DNA of 64,000 bases from Aphelidium insulamus (taxonomy: Eukaryota > Aphelidiomycota > Aphelidea > Aphelidiaceae): positions 1 to 64,000 of the forward strand of contig JAZDSV010000026.1 in assembly GCA_036784855.1 (NCBI GenBank), in the 5' to 3' direction. The notes below the pieces were generated by a model. It searched no databases, was not told the DNA's origin, and saw only the letters and a program-made list of their open reading frames with translations. Below are positions 1 through 9,610 of this stretch, in pieces. Positions within the stretch are counted from its first letter, which is position 1; every line of letters begins with the position of its first letter. A program made the position numbers and the translations under genes.

Positions 1-144
1 GAGGTCGCGAGACGGTGAGCCAGACATGTCGACAACACCATTGTCAGTATCCATCTCCATAGCCGCGTGGGAGCGCTTGCCAGAAGCAGTGGCCGCGGAG
101 TTGGCTGCGTCTGCCGAGCCTGTCACATTCATTTGCTGGGTCAT
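1..144 (-). CDS. N-terminus of an unidentified protein, cut by the window edge
   Basis: An ATG at 144 on the minus strand opens a frame that stays open to base 1, giving 48 residues. The peptide is low in complexity, rich in Ala, Ser and Asp, and starts MTQQMNVTG. It resembles a disordered N-terminus and shows no domain. The gene continues beyond the window, so no function can be assigned. Composition alone supports it as coding, so it remains a tentative call. Confidence 0.35.
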   Translation of the reverse strand, partial: MTQQMNVTGSADAANSAATASGKRSHAAMEMDTDNGVVDMSGSPSRDL

Positions 145-537
145 GCTCTGTTCTGATTATGGGAAAGCAATTCAACTGCAAATCATATCTTTTTGCTATG
201 TCTATAATGCGGCTACATGGCTCTGAAATCTGTGGCCACCGGTATGGTGATATTTGCAGCCTCATGTGTCGTAGCATATACCCTTGCCCATGATACAATG
301 CATGGCTACATTTTCTTCACCTTCCATTTCCACCACGGCGTTGCCACTGGAGGACTCAGATGTCGTTTGAGATACACCTCGTACATGTTGTATCGAATAT
401 TATCCCTGGTTTTTGCCATAATTTCCAACCAGTCGCAAGCAAAATTTGGCGTGACCAGTTCAATGAAGCCTGCTGTGCAATGCATGCTCGCCATACAAAC
501 TGTACGCACATAGCGCGCCCGAAACTATTCGTTAGTA
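145..537. other. Intergenic, nothing recognised
   Basis: This stretch lies between the partial gene starting at 144 and the 3' end of the secreted-protein gene. It contains only short overlapping frames with no family resemblance, and no repeat or RNA gene was seen. It probably holds the promoter of the minus-strand gene at 1-144. Confidence 0.4.
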
Positions 538-1477
538 TCATACAATATCACAAATCATCAATATAGCGCAAAAGGGTACCTTTATACTAGCCAAGGCTAA
601 TGCAGACGCTGCGAGCTCATTTTTTGGCAATCGATCCTCGATACCTTGGCGCGTATCACAAAGTGTAGCAACCTCGATTGCCACTGAAACTATTTGAACT
701 ACTATTTGAACCGCTGCTTTATCCTCGTAGATCTTGTCAGCTTCACGTGGCATAAGCGGGACAGTAATTGCACGCAGTTCACCCTTCAATACTTTCTTCG
801 CTCCAATAATTCCGTTTCGAATTTTTTCTAATTCCGCATAACTGAAAGGTTGAGCTCGAGGACGCATAAAAAAAAGTGAATTGTCCACAAAACCATCTCG
901 ACCCCGATAAATGGCTGTTTCTGAGGCGATCAGACGATGCTCGGCATTATCAGCGTCAAAATTAGCAGTATTGTACCCAGGTGCATGGTATTTCAGTGCA
1001 TTTTGGTGCGGCTTATTGATATATTGTGAGCGCTGATGCAGCGGCGGAAATATTGTCAACAACTCTCTCACACAGCAATCGATCGCGGTTTTCACCATAA
1101 ACTCGCACAGCAAGAAGGTAATTTGCTTTTAAGTATGACCAGTGCACGTTCTCCTCCGGCCCGAGAACGAAGTTGTCGAAAACAACATTAAAGCGAAGCT
1201 GGAACGGGATTCCCGCCAAGGGTTTTGGATAATGGTAGACTTTGCGAGTCTTATCGTAAACAGAAACTTCAACTGACCAATGCGCAGCAGAAACTGCAAT
1301 TTCTTGCTGGTCGCCAAAAATGTAAACTTAGATTTTGAAGCTCATCACGCGATGCATCAAGTCTCCATTACGCTCGCGATAACCAGTTATCTGAACGTGA
1401 GGATCACAAATCGGGAAAGCTGCGACATGGCGCATGGAAATGGTGGACACTGCCAGAATCAGGATATTTGCCAGCAT
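538..1477 (-). CDS. Orphan secreted protein, 3 exons
   Basis: Proposed exons are 1349..1477, 1064..1306 and 538..1032, all joined in phase 0, giving 288 residues. The ATG at 1477 begins a clear signal peptide (MLANILILAVST, then a small-residue cleavage zone near AAF), so the product should be secreted or enter the secretory route. The first intron (42 bases, GT-AG) removes an in-frame TAA. The second is only 31 bases and is the least certain junction; 70- or 76-base alternatives keep the same frame. The mature part has an aromatic, beta-rich first half and a helical Ala/Val/Ile-rich C-terminus. I recognise no family. Two further signal-peptide orphans lie at 3.6-4.4 and 8.7-9.5 kb, so this may be an effector-like or surface protein, which is inference. 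Confidence 0.5.
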
Positions 1478-2091
1478 TTTCAAATTGTGGCACGTAGTAT
1501 TGCAGAAAATATTTGCACGTTTTCGCATCGTTTTGATGAGGTTACCCCTGAAGCTCGTTTAGGACAATGTGTGGTCATGAAGATGATTGGATGATGGACA
1601 ATCATCCGTTGCCATCACATCGAGGTGGTGGAAAGCTGTCTGAGCATCTGGTAACGCGCAACCAGGAGTTTACTAGATACGGATGCCATTGATGATGAGG
1701 CTGCATCGGATTTTAGTCACACAAATATAAAATAAAACCGCGGTTGTGGTGCTGTAGTCCGACGTAAGAGACGACGAACTTGGAGCTCATTATTTAAATT
1801 CTCCTAGGTAAGACTATCATGCTCTCTAGGCGGAGTGATAATTGTGCGCTTAACCTCAAGTCTCATCTAAATGAGGACGAATCGCCTGTGCTTGTCGTTT
1901 TGCTCACTGAGTTCCTGGCCAACAACTATTGCGCTACTAAGTGGACAAAGTGCGCAAATGATCCGGCCATTGACAGTCCCGATGTCCTCTTTCTCATGTA
2001 CTATAAAGCAATTATTACTACTGGCTTCATTTGCTTGAATTGCCTGGAATTGTTTAATTGAAGATTTTCCGCACGCGGGGAGAGAAGTACC
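1478..2091. other. Intergenic, no supported gene
   Basis: This is the upstream region of the secreted-protein gene and the 3' flank of the ankyrin gene. Open frames exist on the plus strand (about 1819..2061) but have no recognisable domain, poor start context and no exon partners. I see no repeat or RNA gene. Confidence 0.4.
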
Positions 2092-3120
2092 CTACAGGTC
2101 TTTCATCTGCATGGCATCCCGCAGCCAATTGTAGATATCATTATCGATGTTGCTTCTTCTACCACGCCCCAATTTATAGGCCGCGTGCAAAACGGCCCGA
2201 TTAAACTTGTAACCATGGCTATGAAGCCACTTGAGCACCTCAAACTTATTGGCCTCAGCGGCTGCAACGCCCACTCGGTCATTCCATGGGAACTGATTAC
2301 TGCGCAGCCAATTGAGAACATCCAGCTTATTGGCGCGAGCAGCAGCGACATACGCATCCTGCATGGGATACTTGACGGACAGCAGCCAGTCGAGAACTTC
2401 AATTTTGCCCGATGCCGCAGCGGCCGCATCGGCTCCTATCAGCGGCAGTTTGGCAGCCAGTAGCCACTCTAACACATCAAGTTGACCAGCGCCAGCAGCG
2501 TGAGCAGCACAGCTAGCAAGTGAAACGTCAATTGATCGTAGCCACTCCAACACTTCAATATCTCCGTATCGAGCGGCTTCAGCTGGAACTCTTGACAGGT
2601 CAAATTCATTAATGCGGGCCCATTCCAACAAGCGGAGACGCGCTTCAGGAGCAGCATCTTTCAGGTAGATTTCAAATGGTAGAAAATCGCAGCCATGTGC
2701 GAGAAGATAATCGAGGGTATCAAAGTGACCTCCCCGCGCGGCGTCCAACGCCGAGTTCCTTCCCCACTTACCCCCATGCTCGTGCAGGCGTTTTACGACG
2801 TGCGTGTGTCCATGAGTTGCAGCACGTGAACACATCAGCGAATAGAGTCTCATGCCGGCGGCATGCGCAATTTGCAAAGCAGGTAAATTTCCATCGCGAG
2901 CTATTCGCTGACCCACCAAGAATTCAATCGGACACTTGTTAGCTGCCAGCCATTGGAACGCGTCCATGTTGTCGCGTTCAACAGCAAGATCAGCACAATG
3001 TTCGTCAAACTGTGCGCCCCTGTCATACAACCATTGCATGGTGGTTGTGTCCCCGGCGGCGATAGCGTCTTTCATCCACTGCGTGCTGTCTCCGAGGTTG
3101 AATAGCCCGGCTGCATGCAT
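2092..3120 (-). CDS. Ankyrin-repeat protein
   Basis: A single open frame gives 342 residues from the first in-frame ATG at 3120. The frame stays open up to 3192 with no earlier ATG, so a short upstream exon is possible. The protein is a run of degenerate ankyrin units of about 30 residues with recurring cores such as GHFDTLDYLLAHGCD, GDIEVLEWLRS, GQLDVLEWLLAAK, GKIEVLDWLLSVK and NKLDVLNWLRSNQF. This helix-turn-helix type (xxxEVLxWLxxxG) is typical of large protist ankyrin families. No catalytic domain is attached, so the likely role is protein binding. The N-terminus is helical and does not match an F-box. The cellular target is unknown. Confidence 0.8.
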   Translation of the reverse strand: MHAAGLFNLGDSTQWMKDAIAAGDTTTMQWLYDRGAQFDEHCADLAVERDNMDAFQWLAANKCPIEFLVGQRIARDGNLPALQIAHAAGMRLYSLMCSRAATHGHTHVVKRLHEHGGKWGRNSALDAARGGHFDTLDYLLAHGCDFLPFEIYLKDAAPEARLRLLEWARINEFDLSRVPAEAARYGDIEVLEWLRSIDVSLASCAAHAAGAGQLDVLEWLLAAKLPLIGADAAAAASGKIEVLDWLLSVKYPMQDAYVAAARANKLDVLNWLRSNQFPWNDRVGVAAAEANKFEVLKWLHSHGYKFNRAVLHAAYKLGRGRRSNIDNDIYNWLRDAMQMKDL

Positions 3121-3192
3121 GTCACGCAGCTGGTCGAATTCGTGGCGCGCAGAATGCTGGACGGCGCGATCATGCTCCAAATCAGATGTCAA

Positions 3193-3610
3193 GCTGTGCG
3201 CGGACGCGTCACCAGTGGCACATCACCAGTTAGAACAGATTGCGCTGCTGAAATGTCTTCCCCCGGCACTGTGAGCTCGACATCTCGCGCGGGCATGCAC
3301 GTCACCGTGGCTATCACAAAGTGTGCAATGGACGATGCTAACCACAGATGCATTGTGTAAGTGTGCAGTAAAGTTACAGAGAATGGTTTTGCGAGCTTTT
3401 CCTCGGCTATATTCTTCGTCTCTATTTCACACGTAGCATTGCCGGCAATCGTAGTCAGTGTCAGGACTGGACGACGCCGTACGAGTCTAGTCTTGGCAAC
3501 GCAGCACCGGGATATGATTGCCGGAGGCGGTTAATCATTGTAATCCGCGCCTCGTCACGCATTGCAAGAAGTAGGACAGTTTCTGCTTGCTCGGGCAGCT
3601 TGCGCCGTAG
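3193..3610. other. Intergenic, nothing recognised
   Basis: This is the 5' flank of the ankyrin gene and the 3' flank of the next secreted-protein gene, both on the minus strand. No convincing gene, RNA or repeat is present. Confidence 0.4.
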
Positions 3611-4398
3611 TTAGTTACATAATTTACTAGCGTACACATACACCAAGCAACATACCAGGTGCCGGAATACAAGTTCATTCTGGGTATTGCTCAATATGAA
3701 CTGCCACACGGTTTCCATGCAACTCAACCAGCGCGCCAGGCCAGCGGCTACCATGGCGCAACGTGGCAAATTATCAGCATACTGAGTAGCAAGTAATATC
3801 AACTGCACACTGGCAAAAGTGATTTGCTGTCGATTCAGAGGCGTGTTTCTGAAATAGACATTTCCAACTTCGGGATAACCATAAGCCATGCTAGACGAAG
3901 CGAGAAAGATCTCGTTCAAGCAATGGAATAAATTGTCGGTGTATGTGTTGACGTGGTCACAGTGGCGTAATCCACTGCAAAGTAGTCGATTGTCAGGCGT
4001 CCATTGGAATTATGCATATCTTCCATGTGTAGCGTAACCGTGAATCTCGCACGAAAGTCGCGACAACGAGAATATGAATATCTGCCCAACGCGACTAGAA
4101 GGGTGTCGCCGACGTCGCCATTCGCACCAACCAGCTGCGATAGTGGCACTGGGGTGTTGCGTGCTAGTTGCAACTTGTCGCCGAGCCAATAAATTGAACG
4201 TGGTGCGACGGCGGGAGGCGCGTCGTCATCCACATCCACTCCTCCCTCATCGTCCATATCGCCGTCTGCGTCGTCATCCGTGTCAGGCTCATCGGGGACC
4301 ATGGCACGGTTCCATAAATCGGCGCTGCTAACTGTGCTAACTGCATGTACAGCCTGCAGACATGCGCTGAGCAGCAACGCGACAATAATTACGTGCAT
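3611..4398 (-). CDS. Orphan secreted protein with acidic linker, 2 exons
   Basis: Proposed exons are 4016..4398 and 3611..3974, giving 248 residues. The start MHVIIVALLLSACLQAVHA is a textbook signal peptide. After it comes an Asp/Glu-rich low-complexity stretch (residues about 35-58, of the type DTDDDADGDMDDE), then a compact domain with scattered cysteines. The junction uses a GC-AG intron of 41 bases (donor gcataa), the only combination found that joins the two open frames; with a GT donor the second frame cannot be reached. This is the weakest of the GC donors I propose. I recognise no family. It lies head-to-tail behind the ankyrin gene's promoter side. A secreted or surface role is inferred from the signal peptide only. 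Confidence 0.5.
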
Positions 4399-4479
4399 TT
4401 GGTGATGGATGTTTAGGCTACGGCTGCTATGTAGTGCACAAGACGTAAAGCCATTGTCTGAAATAATCTGTCACCGCGT

Positions 4480-5574
4480 CTATTCCCAGTTCCAGAGGCG
4501 CCGCCACATGGAGCCGGCATCGCGCCACATGTCTTCTGCACACACTGCCAGGCGGTCCAGGCATGCCTGCGGAGAGTCCAGCGCCGGTCGCACGTCCAAA
4601 TGCATGGCCACCAGTGGCGGCTGTGGCCGTGTGCTGTTGCTGTTGCCGTCATCGCCAGCGTCAGCCTCGGCTTTATCGGCGCTCCGGTGCCCAGTATAAA
4701 AGTCGAGCACATAGCGCACATCCTTGCCGCACCTGTCCACCACCCAGTCGTGCCTATCAAACGGCGCGGTGGCCCTGATATGTGAACATTATGTATATAT
4801 ACTATAAAGATATATGTGTGTGTGTAATGTACCCAAGAACGGTGGAGAGGAAGCGCGCCTTGGGACTCATGTCTGCTGGGCGCCCCGTGAACTGCTTCAA
4901 CTTTGGGTGTGCGCACTCACTGCCAAGCGCATTCAGCTCAATAATACCACATAAACACCTACGTACTCGCAATGCCTGCTCTCCCAGCGCAGAATGTGCC
5001 GCCATGCCATCTCATTGACGGCGTTGTGCATGGGCACCACCACCTGCATGTCCTCGGGTCGCGGCTCATAGTTCTTGCGCTTCATGGCGCGGTAGAACTG
5101 CTGCTGCGACGGGTACATCCAGTACTCTTCGTCGGCGCCGTTGCCTGCTTGTGCCGCGGCCGCATGCTGCTCCATTGTCGTGGAGGCTGTGCCGGTACGC
5201 GGGTCGCCTGTGACGGTGGAGCGCGGTATGCTGGACACCTGGCGCATGCGCGGCAACCCGTCGTCGTCGTCGGTGCCGTGGCTGGCGGGACTGGGTGCCG
5301 CGTCCAGTGCAGCGGCACCATTACGACGCGCGGCATCCATGTCGACAGTTGGTATGTTGGCGGCAGTGTCGTCCGGGTCCACGTACGTCAGCGGGACTAG
5401 GGGCGCGCGCTGCTTTGCGGCCAACGCGTGCTTCATCAGCGGTGACATGCCCGGTGACTCGGTGCCCTGACCGCCTGCCGAGTATGGGCACTGCTGTGGT
5501 GCATCCGCGGTGCTATGCGCGTCAGACATCTCTGCCGACGGCGCTGCATACGGACACGCTGTCTCTGTCGTCAT
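4480..5574 (-). CDS. HCCS: Holocytochrome c synthase (cytochrome c heme lyase)
   Basis: Exons 4967..5574, 4833..4919 and 4480..4774 give 329 residues with consistent phases. The enzyme attaches heme covalently to apocytochrome c in the mitochondrial intermembrane space. The N-terminus carries heme-regulatory Cys-Pro motifs (ACPYAAP, QCPYSAGG). The family core is clear: WMYPSQQQFYRAMKRKNYEP, then VVPMHNAVNEMAWRHILRWE, then the GRPADMSPKARF segment, the PFDRHDWVVDRCGKDVRYVL block (the His here belongs to the heme-binding motif) and the C-terminal LDVRPALDSPQACLDRL motif. The inserted Ala/Pro/Asp-rich region between residues about 60 and 140 makes the N-terminal part longer than usual. Its promoter side faces the TATG microsatellite. 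Confidence 0.95.
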
Positions 5575-5640
5575 GGTTGATTGACTGTTCTCTGTCGCGT
5601 GATATGTCGCTGTCTACGTTATATGTCCATAGTTGGATGT

Positions 5641-6080
5641 ATGTATTAACTGTATGTATGTATGTATGTATGCATGTATGTGTGTATGAATGTTAGTATA
5701 TATGTATGTATGTATGTGTGTATGTATGTATGTATGTGTATGTATGTATGTATGTATGTATGTATGTATGTATGTATGTATGTATGTATGTATGTATGTA
5801 TGTATGTATGTATGTATGTATGTATGTATGTATGTATGTGTATGTATGTATGTATGTATGTATGTATGTATGTATGTATGTATGTATGTATGTATGTATG
5901 TATGTATGTATGTATGTGTGTATGTATATATGTATATATGTGTGTATGTATGTATGTATGTATGTATGTATGAGTGTATGTATGTATGTATGTGTGTGTG
6001 TATATGTATGTGTGTGTGTGTGTATGTATGTATGTGTGTGTGTATGTATGTATATGTATGTATGTATATATGTATGTATG

Positions 6081-6112
<32 letters not shown>

Positions 6113-6350
6113 TGTATGTATGTATGTATGTATGTATGTATGTATGTATGTATGTATGTATGTATGTATGTATGTATGTATGTATGTATGTATGTATGTA
6201 TGTATGTATGTGTGTGTGTATGTATGTATGTATGTATGTATGTATGTATGTATGTATGTATGTATGTATGTATGTATTAACTGTATGTATGCATGTATGT
6301 ATGTATGCATGTATGTATGTATGTATGTATGTATGTATGTGTATGTATAT
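5641..6350. repeat. Long TATG tetranucleotide microsatellite
   Basis: About 700 bases consist almost entirely of tandem TATG/TGTA units, interrupted by short TGTG, TATA and GTGTGTGT variants around 5920-6060 and 6208. The array starts and ends with the same TTAACTGTATG junction (about 5648 and 6278). The very long frames it generates (repeating Met-Tyr-Val-Cys or Ile-His-Thr-Tyr) are artefacts of a repeat unit that avoids stop codons. It sits between the HCCS promoter and the RAD1 3' end. Confidence 0.97.
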
Positions 6351-6430
6351 GTTCATCTATAGTTGGCTGGTGGTAGTAGGTGGTTGTATGTATGTGAATT
6401 GCAAATCTATTGTACAGTATGAGCCTCCAA

Positions 6431-7642
6431 CTAGGCTAAATCCTCTTCAAGCGACGCCATCAGAAACTCTACAAATGCCACCTGCTCCTGAGGCGAACTG
6501 GACACACCAAACTTTCTGGCAGCCGCTTTCGACGGCACCACCATGAACTGCATGGACAGATAGCCTCGGTCATTTGTTCTGATAGACACCTTGACCGACA
6601 GTTCCAGCGCATGTCGACAGTGCGCCATAGTTGACACTCGGAACCGGTGCCGCCTCTCAGCCGGACAGATAAAGTACTCGATCACATCCGAGTCCTTGTT
6701 GTACGATGTCTACTAATTAAGTATAATTATATGTTGGCAGGTGATTAATTTACCTCGCTGGTGCCGGTGAGACCGTGCACGGCCAGCTGGAAGAATGGCT
6801 GCTGTGGTGCAAACAGCATCTCCACAAACTCGGCCGACCCGTCAATGCTTTGCATCGCCTCCCTCATCCATGCAGACTGGATGAAAAGGTAACATAAGTA
6901 AATACTCAGAATACAGATGCATACGTATATCTCATATCCAACATACATATGTATCCACCTGACACACCTGAATGATCAGTCGACAATGAACAGGGCTGTC
7001 CATGAACGGAATGGGCGGCGGGATATCGGTCTCGACAAATGTGGACAGCCGACACACCGTCACCACACCCTGGTCCTCCAGTCTGCTCCCAATGGCATTA
7101 CTTGATGATGACTCTTGACAATGTCACCTACATGCACTCCAGCGGGCTCCCCTCGCCCATGTACACCATGCGCAATGCCGCCTCATCGTCCATTCCGGCT
7201 GTGGACGGCCTGACTGCACTTGCAGCATTCCCTGCCGCCGCGACGGTGCCAGCCACGGACGCGACACCAGCATTCTTGGCGTGTCCAAACACATTCAGAC
7301 ACTGCAGCAACACCTTCAGCTGCACCACGAACGACACCTCCGTGACACCACCACCCTCGCTGCCACCATCAGGTGCGGTGTATGCGTACTCACGAAAGAG
7401 CGATTGCTGCAGCAGGGTCTGTGCCTGTACACTCTGCCCGAGATCCACGCGTATTTGCAGCCCCGCAGCGCTGGCGGTAAATGTGGCCGTCTGCACGTGA
7501 GACGCGCGTCAGTACAGCCAGAACGAGACAAAGAACGAGACACACACACCTCCTGTATGGCAATGCATCGCAGCAGATTAGACAGCAAACGGACGCTGTC
7601 CAGCCGGCACGTTAGAACTGGCGCTGTCCGTGGCCGTGTCAT
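6431..7642 (-). CDS. RAD1: RAD1 checkpoint clamp subunit (9-1-1 complex)
   Basis: Exons 7550..7642, 7138..7490, 6968..7082, 6754..6876 and 6431..6709 give 320 residues with consistent phases. RAD1 forms the PCNA-like RAD9-RAD1-HUS1 clamp loaded at DNA damage. Family blocks appear in order: LDSVRLLSNLLRCIAIQE, ATFTASAAGLQIRV, SLFREYAYTAP, VQLKVLLQCLNVFG, ALRMVYMGEGSPLELE, WMREAMQSIDGSAEFVEMLF, PFFQLAVHGLTGTS, YNKDSDVIEYFICP and VSIRTNDRGYLSMQFMVV. It is slightly longer than the human protein because of an Ala-rich insert near residue 100. The last intron must end at the second of two adjacent TAG acceptors (6710) to avoid an in-frame stop. TGS1 ends 62 bases upstream on the same strand. Confidence 0.93.
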
Positions 7643-7704
7643 GTGTGTAGGTGTGATATGTATGACAACAGTCACAGCTCTGTAACTCTCAATATCTGTC
7701 TATT

Positions 7705-8535
<831 letters not shown>

Positions 8536-8718
8536 TTAAATAATATATATTGTGGCTGTTGGCACTCGTCTGATTGGACAATACAGTTTCCCTTGAGGTC
8601 GCGTTTTTCTCACTAGGTACGCGCTCCTCCTATTCTGCTTAACTATCGCCGATAGTTAAATCGTCGGCCCACAGACGCATTTGTCACGCTGCATACCAAA
8701 AGCTGAGTCATTGAGGAA

Positions 8719-9452
8719 ATGATCAATATTACAGCGTGTTGTTTCCTTGCCGTACTGGCAACGCTTCTTCCTCCCGCGTGGGCGGCCTGGACCCTCGATG
8801 ACAATGCGCTTGGAATAATACGCGATGGAAAGCAGCAGTTGCTAGAGAGAACGACACCGGACGATATTCTTGTATTCATTGGCAATTCCGCGAGCTACTT
8901 TTACTACGCAATGGAGGGCGAGGATAGGACCATGTTCTTGGTCCCCATTTCTGGCCGCTACAATGTGGCTGGCGATGATGCTACTTTTGTCCAGCGGCTG
9001 AATACTTTCCGGCACACTTTCATCACGCCAATTACTGACCTGGCTCTCGTGGACGATCGAGAGGTGGTACTGATTGACCATAGCGGCTCTGGACAGACCG
9101 TAGATAATTTTCACGATATTATCAAGTCGGCTTGCAGTACTTGCAGAACCTCATTTATCAATTAACAACACAGTTTATGTGGGAAGCTATTCAATTTAAA
9201 TTGGAAGTTGGCAGATTTTATCGTAGTGAGCCACAAAATCTAGGGAAGCCGAAATATGTTATACTTGATAGTTGGGCCCTTTCTCTATTTATCGGTCAAT
9301 ATGTGCGACTTGTACCGGAACATAAGTCCCCCAAGTGGGATGACTCGACGACTACAATGATTGAAGACTATCAACGCACAGAACCTGCGGCCCGAGAGGC
9401 TGTCGAAATGATACGGAACTTGAAATCTCGTAAACGGAAGCGCCCTTCATAA
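8719..9452 (+). CDS. Orphan secreted protein with phosphoribosyltransferase-like loop
   Basis: Exons 8719..9099 and 9147..9452 give 228 residues, joined in phase 0 across a 47-base GT-AG intron. The N-terminus (MINITACCFLAVLATLLPPAWA) is a signal peptide. The mature part begins WTLDDNALGIIRDG; has DDILVFIGNSASYFYYAME, like the first strand and loop of type I phosphoribosyltransferases; and later VVLIDHSGSGQT, placed like the PRPP-binding loop. The usual paired acidic residues of that loop are replaced by DH, so activity is doubtful. The C-terminus is basic (KSRKRKRPS). The fold suggestion is weak inference. It is an isolated gene between TGS1, which diverges from it, and DDX11. Confidence 0.55.
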
Positions 9453-9610
9453 AATGAAGGTAGTATTCAATAAAATGAGGTCCTCATAAGGTTAAAGTTT
9501 GTTCAGTGTCTGACACATATAGTCCGCTGTATCGAACCAAATTGAAGGAGGGAAGATGTAATTAACACGTTGAAGATATTTGGGTTACATACTCCGCCAT
9601 AACATCAGCA

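Noticed and set aside
1307-1348. In-frame stop in the secreted protein at 538-1477
   Set aside because: The TAA lies inside a 42-base GT-AG intron in phase 0.
3121-3192. Ankyrin protein start at 3192
   Set aside because: That codon is TTG; the first in-frame ATG is at 3120.
538-4398. Possible N-glycosidase (ribosome-inactivating) fold in the secreted orphans
   Set aside because: Only a vague similarity in helix and aromatic layout; the catalytic residues of that family are not visible.
4413-4916. Long minus-strand frame overlapping HCCS exon 3
   Set aside because: It reads through both HCCS introns and is out of frame with the conserved heme-lyase blocks.
5646-6362. Frames of about 200 codons on both strands in the TATG array
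   Set aside because: The repeat unit contains no stop in several frames; the products are simple Met-Tyr-Val-Cys or Ile-His-Thr repeats with no gene features.
9100-9165. Apparent frameshift in the secreted protein at 8719-9452
   Set aside because: A 47-base GT-AG intron (9100-9146) joins the two frames in phase 0, so no lesion is needed.
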